Positions 52,404 to 62,433 of a stretch of 64,000 bases of DNA are shown in pieces. The notes below the pieces were generated by a model that searched no databases, had not been told where the DNA came from, and saw only the letters and a program-made list of their open reading frames with translations. Source of the stretch: Anaerolineae bacterium (GTDB lineage: Bacteria; Chloroflexota; Anaerolineae; Aggregatilineales; J027); NCBI GenBank assembly GCA_021463865.1, contig JAJTXY010000011.1, positions 65,761-129,760 on the forward strand. Direction: 5' to 3'. Numbering within the stretch: the first letter of the stretch is position 1; each line of letters starts with the position of its first letter. Position numbers and translations under genes: made by a program.

Positions 52404-52502
52404 GGTCTTTGCTTGACCTACGAACCGAAATGGTTTTGGTTCTCGACAAAAACATAACCCCTGATATTCCCAATTTGTGGCAACCCCGAGGAGGTACAGC
52501 CT

Positions 52503-54371
52503 ATGCAGCGCAAATTACTCCCCACCCTACTACGGATAACCCTTTTACTGACCCTGTGTTTAACCGTACTCCCCCTTACCCGCATCCACGCCCAATCCGA
52601 CCCACCGCCGGATTATGTCCTGAAAGCGATGGCAAATCTGAGTGTGGTGTTGGGTCAAGAAGTCACCCCCCAAAACTCATTTTATGATTGGGTCGAAAGA
52701 ATTTATAACGACGCCAGCCTAGACTGCCCCGCCGAAGGACAAGCCTATACTCAACAAACCATTCGTGGCTATGACGTTGACATCCAATTTCCGCTGGACG
52801 GCCCTGAATATAATTATCGGGTCAGCGCTGACGGTCTAATCGTGATTTTATGCGTCAATGGTCGGCCTGATCCACGCAGCGTTGGCATCACTGTGCCACC
52901 GGGGGTCAGCACGCCCGCCGTTGGAACCGTAAATGCGCCTACTACTGTCAAAGATCTGCCCCAAGCCCAATGGTATGCGTGGGTTTATCAATATGGCGAA
53001 ACAGAGCAATTGATTCTACTCAATCCCAATGGCGAACAGGCCCGCATCGCCCGCCCCAAGCTGCCAAATGAAATTACAGAGGAAGGCTATTCTCCACAAG
53101 TGGCCTTTTCACGCGATGGTCGCTATATGCTGATAGCCGCTAGGGTGCAAGGTGGGGTCGAAGCCATTGGCCTCTATTCATTGGCAACCGCCACATTCAT
53201 CAACGTCTACCAAGCGGGGCCGGGTGAAGAAATCCATCTTGGGGCACGTTATGGGGCAGTCGTCAAATCCCCCTATGTCTTTAACCCAGCTTCCTCCCAA
53301 TACGTCGTCGGTTTTTATACGGGCTTTGGGCTGGCAAATGCCGGATGGAAGATGGTAGTCTTTGATACCGCAACGGGCAATGCCCTCTATCAATTACTGT
53401 ACAGCACCCCCGCTGTAACCGCACTGGCAGATCAACTTCCGTCCATTGCCGCACCCGCTGGGACATTTTTCCCGATGACGGTCTATTTCAGCAATGACTC
53501 TGTGCATTTTCAATTGGTTCCGGCAGGTACCGAGGGCGGCCCCACCCTTGATACGCTGAACTGGCATCCGAACGCCAATGCAGTCGAAGTCAGCGCCTAT
53601 AACCACACCACCCAAGATGTTTTACCCACCAATGAAGCGGTTCTGTTCCCTCATGAGAATGCCGCCGCGCCTGTTTTGCCTGCCAATGGCCCATTCACGT
53701 CCTTTAATTCCGTAGCGCAAATGACATCCGCCGGAACAGAGATTTTGCTGACGGATGCGACCAAATATCACTTTGATACCAAATGGGCCGCCAATGGTGC
53801 ATTGGCGATGTTTGCTTCGTCTGGGGAAGATTTCGCCATCACGTGGAATGCTCTCACCATGTCCAACCGCACAATTGCCCCTTTGCCCAACACCATTTTG
53901 GATGTATTGGGCACATCCACTGGCTTTTTGAGCGTCAACGCTGATGGGGTGGTCTCATCCCATCTCACCGCGAATCCAACCACTGGCACAGTCCTATGGC
54001 AGCCCGTTCAACCCCAAGAAGTGCAACTGGCGTGGGTTACACCCCCCGGCAGTACCTTTGCGTTAACCAAAATCACGCTCCCCGGCACCATTGGTGGTGC
54101 GGTGGTCTGCCCCAATACGCCGCCTACACGCATGGCCGTTGGTGGTCGTGGTCAGGTCGCCTTTACCGATGGACAGCCCCTGCGAGTACGCTCGACCCCC
54201 AATGGAGCGTTCCTGTTGGAAATGCCGGAAGGTACACAGTTTATTGTAATTGGCGGCCCGGATTGCACAGGTGGACGTTATACATGGTATCAAATCCAAC
54301 TGACAAACGGGACAATTGGCTGGTCAGCAGAAGGTGATCTGGAAGGCTATTTTATGGAGCCGATTAACTAA
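52503..54371 (+). CDS. Secreted beta-propeller-like protein with C-terminal SH3 domain
   Basis: Exported 622-residue protein. The signal peptide (LLRITLLLTLCLTVLPLTRIHAQ) is followed by a Cys-containing N-terminal domain (to about 125). A WD40/YVTN-like propeller region follows, with repeated strands (YSPQVAFSRDGRYMLIAARV, GALAMFASSGEDFAITWNAL). A C-terminal SH3b-type domain completes it (PLRVRSTPNGAFLLEMPEGT, GRYTWYQIQLTNGTIGWSAEG). No enzyme motif. It probably binds cell-wall or surface components. GAGGAGG lies about 8 bases before the ATG. It precedes the amidotransferase-like gene by 25 bases. Confidence 0.8.
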   Translation: MQRKLLPTLLRITLLLTLCLTVLPLTRIHAQSDPPPDYVLKAMANLSVVLGQEVTPQNSFYDWVERIYNDASLDCPAEGQAYTQQTIRGYDVDIQFPLDGPEYNYRVSADGLIVILCVNGRPDPRSVGITVPPGVSTPAVGTVNAPTTVKDLPQAQWYAWVYQYGETEQLILLNPNGEQARIARPKLPNEITEEGYSPQVAFSRDGRYMLIAARVQGGVEAIGLYSLATATFINVYQAGPGEEIHLGARYGAVVKSPYVFNPASSQYVVGFYTGFGLANAGWKMVVFDTATGNALYQLLYSTPAVTALADQLPSIAAPAGTFFPMTVYFSNDSVHFQLVPAGTEGGPTLDTLNWHPNANAVEVSAYNHTTQDVLPTNEAVLFPHENAAAPVLPANGPFTSFNSVAQMTSAGTEILLTDATKYHFDTKWAANGALAMFASSGEDFAITWNALTMSNRTIAPLPNTILDVLGTSTGFLSVNADGVVSSHLTANPTTGTVLWQPVQPQEVQLAWVTPPGSTFALTKITLPGTIGGAVVCPNTPPTRMAVGGRGQVAFTDGQPLRVRSTPNGAFLLEMPEGTQFIVIGGPDCTGGRYTWYQIQLTNGTIGWSAEGDLEGYFMEPIN

Positions 54372-54396
54372 ATCCAGTCCGGCATGGAGGTGGCAA

Positions 54397-55155
54397 ATGA
54401 TACGAGTGTTGTATGTTGGGGATTCAGAAGTAGTGCTAAACCGCTATCTGGTCGGGGCGGATGTCATTGAGCAGTCGTATTTCAATGACAATGGGCGCTG
54501 GTTTCGAGAGGCAATGGCAAATGAGCCATCTGTCGAAGTCCAGCACATCACCCCGCACGGCATCGCGGCTGAATTCCCCACCACCCCCGCCGAATTGGGT
54601 CAATATGATGTCGTAATTTTCAGCGATGTCGGTTTCAACTCCATGATTTTTTACCCCGGCCTAACCCCACCTTACACCTATCCACTTGGCCCTGACCGCA
54701 TCGGCATGGTGCGCGATTTTGTGGAACAGGGCGGCGGGTTTCTCATGGTCGGGGGTTATCTCTCGTTCGCGGGCCTGAATGGGATTGCCCGCTGGTTTGA
54801 TACCCCCATTGAAGCCCTGTTACCCGTCAACATCGCCCGCCATGATGATCGAGTGGAGGTGGTGCAGGGCTTCCGCTTTCAAATTGACCTACCCGACCAC
54901 CCTATCGTCCAAAATCTGGCGTGGGATGAGGCGGATTGGACGTTGTGCGGCTATAACCGATTGACCCTCAAAGACGGCGCGACGCAGGTTGCCAGTTATC
55001 AAGGCGACCCGTTTATCGCGTGTTGGGATTATCAAAAGGGCCGTACCGCCATTTTCGCCTCAGATTTTGCGCCCCATTGGGCAGGTGATTTTGTCCACTG
55101 GTCGCACTATTCGGCCTTCTGGCGTCAGATGATTCATTGGTTGGCAGGGCGATAA
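54397..55155 (+). CDS. GATase1-like (DUF1355) putative glutamine amidotransferase
   Basis: A 252-residue cytosolic protein with the flavodoxin-like fold of class I amidotransferases: IRVLYVGDSEVVLNR, DVVIFSDVGFNSMIF, RDFVEQGGGFLMVGGYLSF and a C-terminal GRTAIFASDFAPHWAGDF. The usual catalytic Cys at the nucleophile elbow is not visible (GGYLSFAG there), so it is likely a non-catalytic or divergent member. GGAGG lies six bases before the ATG at 54397; the longer reading overlaps the previous gene. Confidence 0.8.
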   Translation: MIRVLYVGDSEVVLNRYLVGADVIEQSYFNDNGRWFREAMANEPSVEVQHITPHGIAAEFPTTPAELGQYDVVIFSDVGFNSMIFYPGLTPPYTYPLGPDRIGMVRDFVEQGGGFLMVGGYLSFAGLNGIARWFDTPIEALLPVNIARHDDRVEVVQGFRFQIDLPDHPIVQNLAWDEADWTLCGYNRLTLKDGATQVASYQGDPFIACWDYQKGRTAIFASDFAPHWAGDFVHWSHYSAFWRQMIHWLAGR

Positions 55156-55330
55156 AGTTGATAGAAACTTTAGAACACGAGACTAAAGCCACCGTGACGA
55201 ATCCAATGTAAAATTTATCATCATACAACCCAAAATTTCATAGAATACACGTTCTATTTCTGTGGGTTATATAGGTATAATTTGAATTCGTAACTGCCGT
55301 TACGGATTTATACGTGATGGTCATATTGGA

Positions 55331-55408
55331 ATGGCACAAAATGGCCGTTATCGGGGGAAATATGTGGTGCTGCCAATCAAAAGAAAAACTACCCAGTCCT
55401 TAGCTTGA
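55331..55408 (+). CDS. Possible 25-residue micro-ORF
   Basis: A short frame of 25 residues (MAQNGRYRGKYVVLPIKRKT...) in an otherwise empty 273-base gap. A perfect TATAAT is 50 bases upstream (55276-55281), and the frame overlaps a hairpin that terminates the opposite strand. The in-frame sequence upstream of its ATG is also open back to 55284. It could be a tiny basic peptide or the decayed end of an older gene. There is no clear ribosome-binding site. Confidence 0.25.
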   Translation: MAQNGRYRGKYVVLPIKRKTTQSLA

Positions 55409-55417
55409 ACTGGGTGG
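55384..55417 (-). terminator. Terminator of the gabT-to-Uma2 operon
   Basis: On the minus strand ACCCAGT / ACTGGGT with an 11-base loop, followed by AGTTTTTC. Confidence 0.7.
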
Positions 55418-55428
55418 TGTCAATTCAT

Positions 55429-56058
55429 TTATTCAGCCACCATTGCCTTTATCGCATCGGCGATTTGCAGCGGATTCGGCAAAGGATCAAGCCAAAGTGT
55501 TGGTACATGCAGCAGCAGTCCCGGTAAGTTTGGGCTTTGATAATCGCCGTTTTCATCTTCACGATAGGCCAGATAACGTCCTTCTAGTTTATCTAGGCGC
55601 ATAAATCGAGCCTCGCGGCGGAGCGGGTCAATAATCCAATATTCACCCACCCCACCCTTTTCATATTCGCCCAGTTTCGTGCCATGATCGCGTTCAATAC
55701 TTTCCAACGAGACGACCTCGATACATAAATCCGCAGGTCCTTGCATACCGGTTGGCGTATAAAACGGGTTCTCATTCAGAATTATCTGCAAGTCGGGTTC
55801 ACGAGTAGACGGCACATTCTCCAATTTCATACTAAAAGGAGCAGACCGGGTGATTCCCAAAGGTTTTAGCGCAAAATAGATATCAAATATGGCCCTAAGA
55901 TAAGCTGTCAATAAATCGTGTCGTTCATGAATCGGTGTCATTTTGATAACGACTCCATCTATCCACTCATAAAAGTACGATGCGTAGTGTTCAAGGTAAT
56001 CCTCATAGGGCACCCCAACCGCGACTACATTTTCCATTGGCAGCAACTTCTCAGCCAT
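55429..56058 (-). CDS. Uma2-family (DUF820) putative PD-(D/E)XK protein
   Basis: A 209-residue Uma2/restriction-endonuclease-like protein: WIDGVVIKMTPIHERHDLL, REPDLQIILNE, GPADLCIEVVSLESIERDHGTKLGEYEKGGVGEYWIID. The nuclease-like residues are Asp in EPDLQ, Glu in IEVVS and the Lys pair in KLGEYEKGG. The family is very common in Cyanobacteria and Chloroflexota, and its cellular role is unknown. AGGAG precedes the ATG. It follows the aldehyde dehydrogenase gene by nine bases. Confidence 0.85.
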   Translation of the reverse strand: MAEKLLPMENVVAVGVPYEDYLEHYASYFYEWIDGVVIKMTPIHERHDLLTAYLRAIFDIYFALKPLGITRSAPFSMKLENVPSTREPDLQIILNENPFYTPTGMQGPADLCIEVVSLESIERDHGTKLGEYEKGGVGEYWIIDPLRREARFMRLDKLEGRYLAYREDENGDYQSPNLPGLLLHVPTLWLDPLPNPLQIADAIKAMVAE

Positions 56059-56067
56059 CGCTAACTC

Positions 56068-57522
56068 CTATTTCAAACCACCAATCGCTATCAACTTCGT
56101 TTCCAGATATTCGTGCAAGCCCTCTTCGCCCGCTTCCATACCAAGCCCACTTTGTTTCCAACCGGGGAATGGAGCTTCAGTAGCCTGTGGATACCACTCA
56201 TTGACCCCGATCAAACCCGCCTCTAGTCCTTCATAGGTACGAATTGCGGTATTGAGGTCATTGGTAAAGACATAGGCCGATAAGCCATAAGGGGTACTGT
56301 TGGCTAAGGCTAGGCCTTCTTCAATATCGTTAAACGGCACAATCGGCATGACTGGCCCAAAGATTTCCTCGTGATACACCCGGTCATGTGGTTTGACATT
56401 CAGCAGCACCGTCGGTTGATAAAAATAGCCTTTTTCCAGATGCAGGGGACGTTGACCACCCACTAAAACCTGTGCGCCATCAATCACGCCTTCGCTGACC
56501 ATACGCTCCACCCGGTCACGCTGCTTGGCGTTAATCAGCGGCCCGACATCAATATCCTTTTCTATTCCATTACCGACCTTGAGTTTTTCGACGGCAGATA
56601 CGACCTTATCTACAAACTCTTCCATCACGTGGCTGTGGACTAAAAATCGCTGTGGTGCGGTACATACTTGACCATTGTTGCGATATTTGGCCTGAATCGC
56701 GGCTTGGGCCACCGTCTCGACATTGACATCCGGGAAAACCAACACTGGTGCATTACCACCCAATTCCAATGACAGGCGGGTATGCGTTCGGGATGCTCCA
56801 TCCATCAAAATTCGTCCCACCCGCGTGCTGCCCGTAAAGCTGATTTTGCGACAGGCGGGGTGATTCAAAAAGGCCTGCCCCATAGATTCGGCATCGCCAT
56901 TAATCAGGTTAAAGACGCCTGCCGGGATACCCGCCTCAACCAAAATATTGGTCATTTCCATCGCGGTCAGCGGGGTAAATTCGGAGGGTCGCGCCACGAC
57001 GGTGCAGCCTGCCGCCAAAGCTGCCGCCCATGCACGGGCTGGATTATACGCCGGAAAATTCCACGCCGTAATCACCCCGACCACGCCCATCGGCTGTTTA
57101 ATGACCGTCAGGCGGGTATTGCCACGTCGGGGCGGAATGACCCGTCCATAGGAGCGTTTGCCTTCCTCCGCAAACCATTCAAACAAATCGCCCGCCACAA
57201 TCCATTCGCCTTTGGCCTGTGCATAGGGCTTACCCGATTCCTGTGTGGTAATCTTGGCGAGATCACCCGCCCGACTGCGCATCATGTCAGCGGCTTTTTT
57301 CAGCACGTCGGCGCGTTTATAGGGGGTTTGGTGCGACCATGACAAAAAGGCTTTTTCGGCGGCTTCTATGGCGGCTTCCGCATCATCGCCATTGCCAAAG
57401 GGGATGACCTGAATAATTTCTTCGGTGGCGGGGTTTACCAGTTCCCAAAGGCCGCCATTGCTGGCCTCTACCCAATTGCCACCGATGTACTGCTTATAAT
57501 GACCTTGATACTGCACGTCCAT
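56068..57522 (-). CDS. Aldehyde dehydrogenase (succinate-semialdehyde type)
   Basis: NAD(P)-dependent aldehyde dehydrogenase of 484 residues. Motifs are GVITAWNFPAYNPARAWAAA (oxyanion Asn), FTGSTRVGRILM, the general base in LELGGNAPVLVF, the nucleophile in RNNGQVCTAPQRF, and EEIFGPVMPIVPF. It most resembles GabD-type succinate-semialdehyde dehydrogenases. Lying directly behind a gabT-like gene, it probably oxidises the semialdehyde made by that transaminase to the acid for entry into the TCA cycle. Confidence 0.9.
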   Translation of the reverse strand: MDVQYQGHYKQYIGGNWVEASNGGLWELVNPATEEIIQVIPFGNGDDAEAAIEAAEKAFLSWSHQTPYKRADVLKKAADMMRSRAGDLAKITTQESGKPYAQAKGEWIVAGDLFEWFAEEGKRSYGRVIPPRRGNTRLTVIKQPMGVVGVITAWNFPAYNPARAWAAALAAGCTVVARPSEFTPLTAMEMTNILVEAGIPAGVFNLINGDAESMGQAFLNHPACRKISFTGSTRVGRILMDGASRTHTRLSLELGGNAPVLVFPDVNVETVAQAAIQAKYRNNGQVCTAPQRFLVHSHVMEEFVDKVVSAVEKLKVGNGIEKDIDVGPLINAKQRDRVERMVSEGVIDGAQVLVGGQRPLHLEKGYFYQPTVLLNVKPHDRVYHEEIFGPVMPIVPFNDIEEGLALANSTPYGLSAYVFTNDLNTAIRTYEGLEAGLIGVNEWYPQATEAPFPGWKQSGLGMEAGEEGLHEYLETKLIAIGGLK

Positions 57523-57531
57523 GTTGTGTTT

Positions 57532-59100
57532 CTACCTCTCAAATACGAGCTTGCCGCCCACAAAAGTCATGTCTACTTGAATATCAGTTAAGGCTGAGGG
57601 GTTAACCTTCAACGGGTTATCACTCAACACCGCAAAATCAGCCCATTTACCCACTGATAGACTGCCCCGGTTCACCTCATCGCCGCTGGCAGTGGCTCCC
57701 CCCATTGTATAACAATAGAGGGCTTGTTCCGCACTGATGGCCTGTTCGGGGGCAATCGTCGCGCCGCTTGGGTCGGCCCGCAAAATCGCCGCTTGCATCC
57801 CACGCAAGGGGTTATCATCTTTGACCACCGGGGCATCCGATGAAAGCGCCACTGTCAAGCCAGCTTCGAGCATATCGTGTACGGGATAACAGCGTGGCAT
57901 CAACTCATCGGGCAGATAGCGCCGAAAATTTGCCCCTAGTGCGTACAGAAAAATGGTTTGAGGGACGACCATCACCCCAATCGCTTTAGCCCGTTGCATA
58001 TGTTCAAGTGAAGCCAAGCCAAAATGCTCGATGCGATGGCGGATATGTGGCCCCAACGCATTCAGGCGTTCATAGGTACTCAAGACCATTTCAAGTGCCC
58101 TGTCGCCGATGGCATGGGTGCCAATTCGCAAACCCATGATATGGGCTTCACGGGCCAATTCAAAAAACTCATCAGCCTCAAAACGCAGCACCCCTTTGGT
58201 CGTCAAATTGCGATAGGGAATGCTCAAGGCTGCCGCCGCGCCGCTCAATGCCCCATCGGCAAAAAACTTCACCGAATCTACCCGCAGATGGTTAGAAAGA
58301 TAGCGTTCCGGCAATGGCAGTGTTTCCATCCCCCCATCAGGCCGCCGAATCGCCATCACGTTGAGCCGATGGGTGAATTTTTGCTCCGCGTCCATCTGGC
58401 GATACACCGCCAATAATTCGGGCATCACACCGGGGTCGGTCGCGCTGGTAATGCCCAATTCAAGATGATGTTGGGTCGCCGCCAATAACATCGCTTCATA
58501 TTCGGCGGGAGTAGGCGCAGGAATACGATTAAACACAAGGCCCATCGCTGTTTCACGCAAAATACCATTCGGTTCACCATGTTCGTCACGGTCAATCACT
58601 CCACCCGGCGGCGGTTGTGTGTCGGCGGTGATGTCTGCTATTTCGAGTGCCTTACTGTTGACGACGGCGGTATGGGCACAAGTTCGGATGAGATAGGCCG
58701 GACGATCCGGCAGCACGGCGTCCAGATCATAGCGCGTAGGGTGGCGACCCTCAGCCATGACTGCTTCGTTATAACCGCGTCCCATCAACCATGCCTCATT
58801 GGGCAAACGGTCACTAAAACCTTGAATGGACGTTTGCAGCGCGGGAATACTCCGCACATCGCGTACATCCAGCAGGGTCGTCAGCAGATGGCCCACCTTC
58901 CAAAAATGGACATGGGCATCGTTAAAACCCGGAATGAGCGTGCGCCCCCCCAAATCAATCCGACGGGTGTCCGGCTTGGTTAGGTTTTCGACCTCGGCCT
59001 GTGTCCCCACCGCCACAATCCGTCCGTTTTCGACAGCGAGTGCCTCAGCGACAGGTTGGGATGGGTCTTGGGTCAGCAGCGTGCCATTATAAAAAATCAT
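57532..59100 (-). CDS. YtcJ-like metal-dependent amidohydrolase
   Basis: A 522-residue TIM-barrel hydrolase of the YtcJ/NfdA family. It has the N-terminal beta-sandwich ([16 protein letters not shown]), the metal-binding [13 protein letters not shown], then [25 protein letters not shown] and [17 protein letters not shown] with the metal Asp, and a C-terminal [11 protein letters not shown]. The substrate is an amide, for example an N-acyl or formamide. In this operon it may release an amine or amino acid that feeds the transaminase. The ATG at 59100 overlaps the stop of the aminotransferase gene by four bases. Confidence 0.87.
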   Translation of the reverse strand: MIFYNGTLLTQDPSQPVAEALAVENGRIVAVGTQAEVENLTKPDTRRIDLGGRTLIPGFNDAHVHFWKVGHLLTTLLDVRDVRSIPALQTSIQGFSDRLPNEAWLMGRGYNEAVMAEGRHPTRYDLDAVLPDRPAYLIRTCAHTAVVNSKALEIADITADTQPPPGGVIDRDEHGEPNGILRETAMGLVFNRIPAPTPAEYEAMLLAATQHHLELGITSATDPGVMPELLAVYRQMDAEQKFTHRLNVMAIRRPDGGMETLPLPERYLSNHLRVDSVKFFADGALSGAAAALSIPYRNLTTKGVLRFEADEFFELAREAHIMGLRIGTHAIGDRALEMVLSTYERLNALGPHIRHRIEHFGLASLEHMQRAKAIGVMVVPQTIFLYALGANFRRYLPDELMPRCYPVHDMLEAGLTVALSSDAPVVKDDNPLRGMQAAILRADPSGATIAPEQAISAEQALYCYTMGGATASGDEVNRGSLSVGKWADFAVLSDNPLKVNPSALTDIQVDMTFVGGKLVFER

Positions 59101-60437
59101 CGTGCCGCCGTGACCTCTTGAATCGCACTACCCAACACATTCAGCCCTTCATAAAGCTGCTCATCGGGAATGACCAGTGGCGGCAAAAGGCGAATACCAT
59201 TGCTATACAACCCCGCACGAATCAAAACCACCCCCCGTGAAGTTGCCAGTTTGATGATTTGCAGAGTTTCGGCGGGGGCAGGTTCTTTGCTTAGGCGGTC
59301 TTTGACAAATTCGACCAGCATCATCGAGCCGAGGCCGCGTACATCGCCAATGAGTTCTACTTTGTCCATCCACCCACACATCACCTCGCGTATAATATTG
59401 CCAATTTGATTGACTCGCGCCAAAAATTCGGGCTGGCGGATGATTTCGATGGCTTCAATAGCGGCGACACAGGCCAACGGATTGCCGCCATATGTACTAC
59501 CCACCCCGCCGAGATGAGGGGCATCCATGATTTCGGCGCGACCCGTCACGGCACTAATCGGCATCCCTGCCCCCAACGATTTCGCGGTAGTAATCAGGTC
59601 TGGCACAATCCCACTGTGTTCGATGGCGAATAATTTGCCCGTGCGCCCAAAACCACATTGAATTTCGTCGGCAATCATGACAATGCCGTGTTTGTCACAG
59701 ATTTCACGGATTTTGGCGAGGAAGCGCTGCGGTATGGGGATAAATCCAGCTTCGCCCTGCACAGGTTCAATAATAATCGCCGCCACCGCAGAGGGGTCAA
59801 CCTGTGCAATGAGGGCATGTTCCAAATTGGCAATAGACCAATCCAGATATTCACTTTCGCTCATCTGAGCCGGACGGCGATAGAGATTCGGGGCAGGCAG
59901 GCGATAAATTTCCGGCGCAAATGGCCCAAAACCCTTCTTAAACAGGCCATATTTGCTGGTTAGGCTGAGGGTGAGCAGAGTGCGTCCATGATACGCACCC
60001 TCAAACGTGATGACCGCAGGTCTACCCGTATAATACCGTGCGATTTTGATGGCATTTTCGACAGCCTCCGACCCGCTGTTTGCCAAAAGCGTCTTTTTAG
60101 GAAAATCGCCGGGGGTGATTTCGTTGAGCAGTTCACACAGCCGCACATAGGGTTCGTAAGTTGCCACAAGGGAGCAGATATGGATATATTTTTCGGCTTG
60201 AGCCTGCATCGCTTGGACAACCGAGGCCGGGGTGTGCCCTACCGCCAACATGCCGATGCCACCTGCTAGATCAATGAGGGTGTTGCCATCCACATCATGC
60301 ACCAATGCGCCATGTGCGTGGTCAATCACAACCTCGGTAGATTTCGCCAGACCTGCTGAGACTGCCGCCGCCCGCCGCGCCAATAATTCACGGCTTTTGG
60401 GGCCGGGGATTTCGGTTTTTAATTGAATATGACCCAT
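59097..60437 (-). CDS. gabT: 4-aminobutyrate-type aminotransferase (class III)
   Basis: PLP enzyme of 446 residues that moves the amino group of GABA or another omega-amino acid to 2-oxoglutarate. It has the class III features: LANSGSEAVENAIKIARYYTG, FEGAYHGRTLLTLSLT, IIEPVQGEAGF, MIADEIQCGFGRTG (PLP Asp) and the Schiff-base Lys in TTAKSLGAGMPISAV, with the N-terminal PGPKSRELLARRAAAVSAG seen in GabT. AAGGA precedes the ATG by seven bases. It is the first gene of an operon with the amidohydrolase, aldehyde dehydrogenase and Uma2 genes. The exact substrate is inferred. Confidence 0.88.
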   Translation of the reverse strand: MGHIQLKTEIPGPKSRELLARRAAAVSAGLAKSTEVVIDHAHGALVHDVDGNTLIDLAGGIGMLAVGHTPASVVQAMQAQAEKYIHICSLVATYEPYVRLCELLNEITPGDFPKKTLLANSGSEAVENAIKIARYYTGRPAVITFEGAYHGRTLLTLSLTSKYGLFKKGFGPFAPEIYRLPAPNLYRRPAQMSESEYLDWSIANLEHALIAQVDPSAVAAIIIEPVQGEAGFIPIPQRFLAKIREICDKHGIVMIADEIQCGFGRTGKLFAIEHSGIVPDLITTAKSLGAGMPISAVTGRAEIMDAPHLGGVGSTYGGNPLACVAAIEAIEIIRQPEFLARVNQIGNIIREVMCGWMDKVELIGDVRGLGSMMLVEFVKDRLSKEPAPAETLQIIKLATSRGVVLIRAGLYSNGIRLLPPLVIPDEQLYEGLNVLGSAIQEVTAAR

Positions 60438-60477
60438 TGAAAAATCCTTGTATGGTAAACAAAATTTGACTGGAGGT

Positions 60478-60519
60478 TAACCTATTGGCCCTCCGCATGG
60501 TCTAAAATCCAATAGGTTA
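60478..60519. promoter_or_regulatory. Long inverted repeat between divergent gabT and phoD-like genes
   Basis: Perfect 11-bp arms TAACCTATTGG / CCAATAGGTTA, 20 bases apart, in the 144-base divergent intergenic region. The symmetric position suggests a regulator site serving both genes; a hairpin in either mRNA leader is the alternative. Confidence 0.55.
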
Positions 60520-60581
60520 TTTCCATTCGATAGGATATTGTAGAAAAAAAGTCCCCCGATGATAAATGAAAGGACTCATTG

Positions 60582-62408
60582 ATGCCAAAATTCGATTTTG
60601 ACTACCCCTTGCCTGAAAACTCAACCTTGCGTGACTTAAAGCCTGTGCTTGCCACCTTGCGACAACAGGCCGTTTCTCGGCGCGACTTTCTGAAACTGAG
60701 CTTTTTGGGGTTTGCCGCCGCGGCAATGGCAAAATTCGGTTTGGATATGACCTTGCATAAAGCCGCTGCCGCTTTTTCGACTGCCCCAACCATGCCGAAT
60801 GGGGTAGCCGCTGGGGACACCTCGCAGACCTCCACTGTGCTTTGGGCACACAGCACCGCGCTTGGCCCGGTCACTTTTGAATATGCCACCGCTGAAAACT
60901 TTGAAACCATTTTGGGTACATTTACCGCCGAAGTCACCGACGCTACCTTGCCTGTCAAAGTTGAAGTGGGTGATTTGACGCCTGCCACCGATTATTTTTA
61001 TCGCGTGACGGATGCGGCTGGCAATACTCTGATTGGCTCGTTCCGCACGGCTGCTGCTTTGGGTACGTTTACAGGATTGCGTTTTGGGGTGACAGGCGAT
61101 TGGCGACAAGAACTCGCGCCCTATCCTTCGATTGCTAATGCTGCCGACATGGATTTGGAATTTATGGTGGGGATGGGCGATACCATTTATGCCGACTTTC
61201 CATCACCCGATGTGAATTTGCCCCAATGCCTGACACTGGCAGATTTTCGGGCCAAACATAATGAGGGCTATGGCACACGCTATGATTTAAACACATGGGC
61301 GGCGCTGCGTTCCCAGACCTCGTTTATCCCCACGATTGATGACCACGAAGTCACCAATGATTTTGCAGGCGGGGCGGCCCCCAGCACCGATGCGCGTTTT
61401 GCCAATGATGCGGGTCAATTTATCAATGACACCGCGCTTTATCGAAATGGCTTGCAGGCATTTTTGGAATACAACCCTATTCGACATGAGACATGGGGGG
61501 ATACAGGCGACGCATTGACCGCCAATAAGCCCAATTTGTACCGCTATTTCACGTATGGCAGCGATGCAGCGGTGTTTGTGTTGGATGCGCGTTCATTTCG
61601 CAGCGCCCCGCTTGAACCTGTCACCGATTTTGAAAATTTGGGGCAGGTGCTGACGTTTTATCGCAATTCGTTTGATAATCAGCGTTCAATGTTGGGTCTG
61701 CCCCAATTGGAGGCCCTTACCCGCGATTTGCTGCAAGCCCAAACCGACGGCATTTTGTGGAAATTTGTCATGATGCCCGAACCGTGCCAGAATCTCGGCC
61801 TAGCAATTGCCCAAGACCGTTTTGAAGGGTACGCGGCAGAACGGGCGGCCTTGATGAAATTTATCGTGGACAATGGCATAACGAATGTGGTATTTGTCGC
61901 GGCGGATATTCACGGCACGTTGGTCAATAACATCACTTATCAATTAACCCCCGCTCCGAAAGCTGAACAACTCCCGACAGGGGCATGGGAAATCAGCACA
62001 GGGTCAGTCGCGTTTGATGCACCATTTGGCCCAACGGTCATTGAACTGGCTATTCAACTTGGCTTTTTGACAGAAGAAGATGTCGCGCCCTATCGTGAAG
62101 GAACATTGGCCGAAAAAGAGGCGTTTATGGCCCGCGCAATTAATGCCCAAATTGAACCGCTGGGGTATCCATTAATTGGCCTAGAGGAAGCGGATGGCAT
62201 TGATGCGGAACTGCTGCAAGGGGCATGGACAGCGACTTCGACTTTTGGATGGACGCTGTTTGAAATTGCCCCCGATACCCAACAATTGCATGTGACGACT
62301 TTCGGGATAGACCCCTACACCCGTGCCGAATTGGAAGCCGACCCGCAATCTATTTTGAGCCGTGTGCCGCAAGTCGTACAGGAATTTACGGTCAATCCAG
62401 TGAAATAA
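60582..62408 (+). CDS. Tat-exported PhoD-like alkaline phosphatase
   Basis: A 608-residue metallophosphatase. The Tat signal is SRRDFLKLSFLGFAAAAMA (32-50). Next is the PhoD N-terminal beta domain (GVAAGDTSQTSTVLWAHSTA, YRVTDAAG) and the catalytic domain with FGVTGDWRQ, VGMGDTIYADF, TIDDHEVTNDFAGG, VFVLDARSFRS and NVVFVAADIHGT, which supply the Fe/Ca ligands. It hydrolyses phosphodiesters or monoesters outside the membrane to gain phosphate. A Ca2+/Fe3+ cofactor is known for the family. The ATG at 60582 with AAAGG upstream is chosen over the TTG before it. It is transcribed divergently from gabT. Confidence 0.9.
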   Translation: MPKFDFDYPLPENSTLRDLKPVLATLRQQAVSRRDFLKLSFLGFAAAAMAKFGLDMTLHKAAAAFSTAPTMPNGVAAGDTSQTSTVLWAHSTALGPVTFEYATAENFETILGTFTAEVTDATLPVKVEVGDLTPATDYFYRVTDAAGNTLIGSFRTAAALGTFTGLRFGVTGDWRQELAPYPSIANAADMDLEFMVGMGDTIYADFPSPDVNLPQCLTLADFRAKHNEGYGTRYDLNTWAALRSQTSFIPTIDDHEVTNDFAGGAAPSTDARFANDAGQFINDTALYRNGLQAFLEYNPIRHETWGDTGDALTANKPNLYRYFTYGSDAAVFVLDARSFRSAPLEPVTDFENLGQVLTFYRNSFDNQRSMLGLPQLEALTRDLLQAQTDGILWKFVMMPEPCQNLGLAIAQDRFEGYAAERAALMKFIVDNGITNVVFVAADIHGTLVNNITYQLTPAPKAEQLPTGAWEISTGSVAFDAPFGPTVIELAIQLGFLTEEDVAPYREGTLAEKEAFMARAINAQIEPLGYPLIGLEEADGIDAELLQGAWTATSTFGWTLFEIAPDTQQLHVTTFGIDPYTRAELEADPQSILSRVPQVVQEFTVNPVK

Positions 62409-62433
62409 ATTTTTGCCGATTACGGATAGGGTC

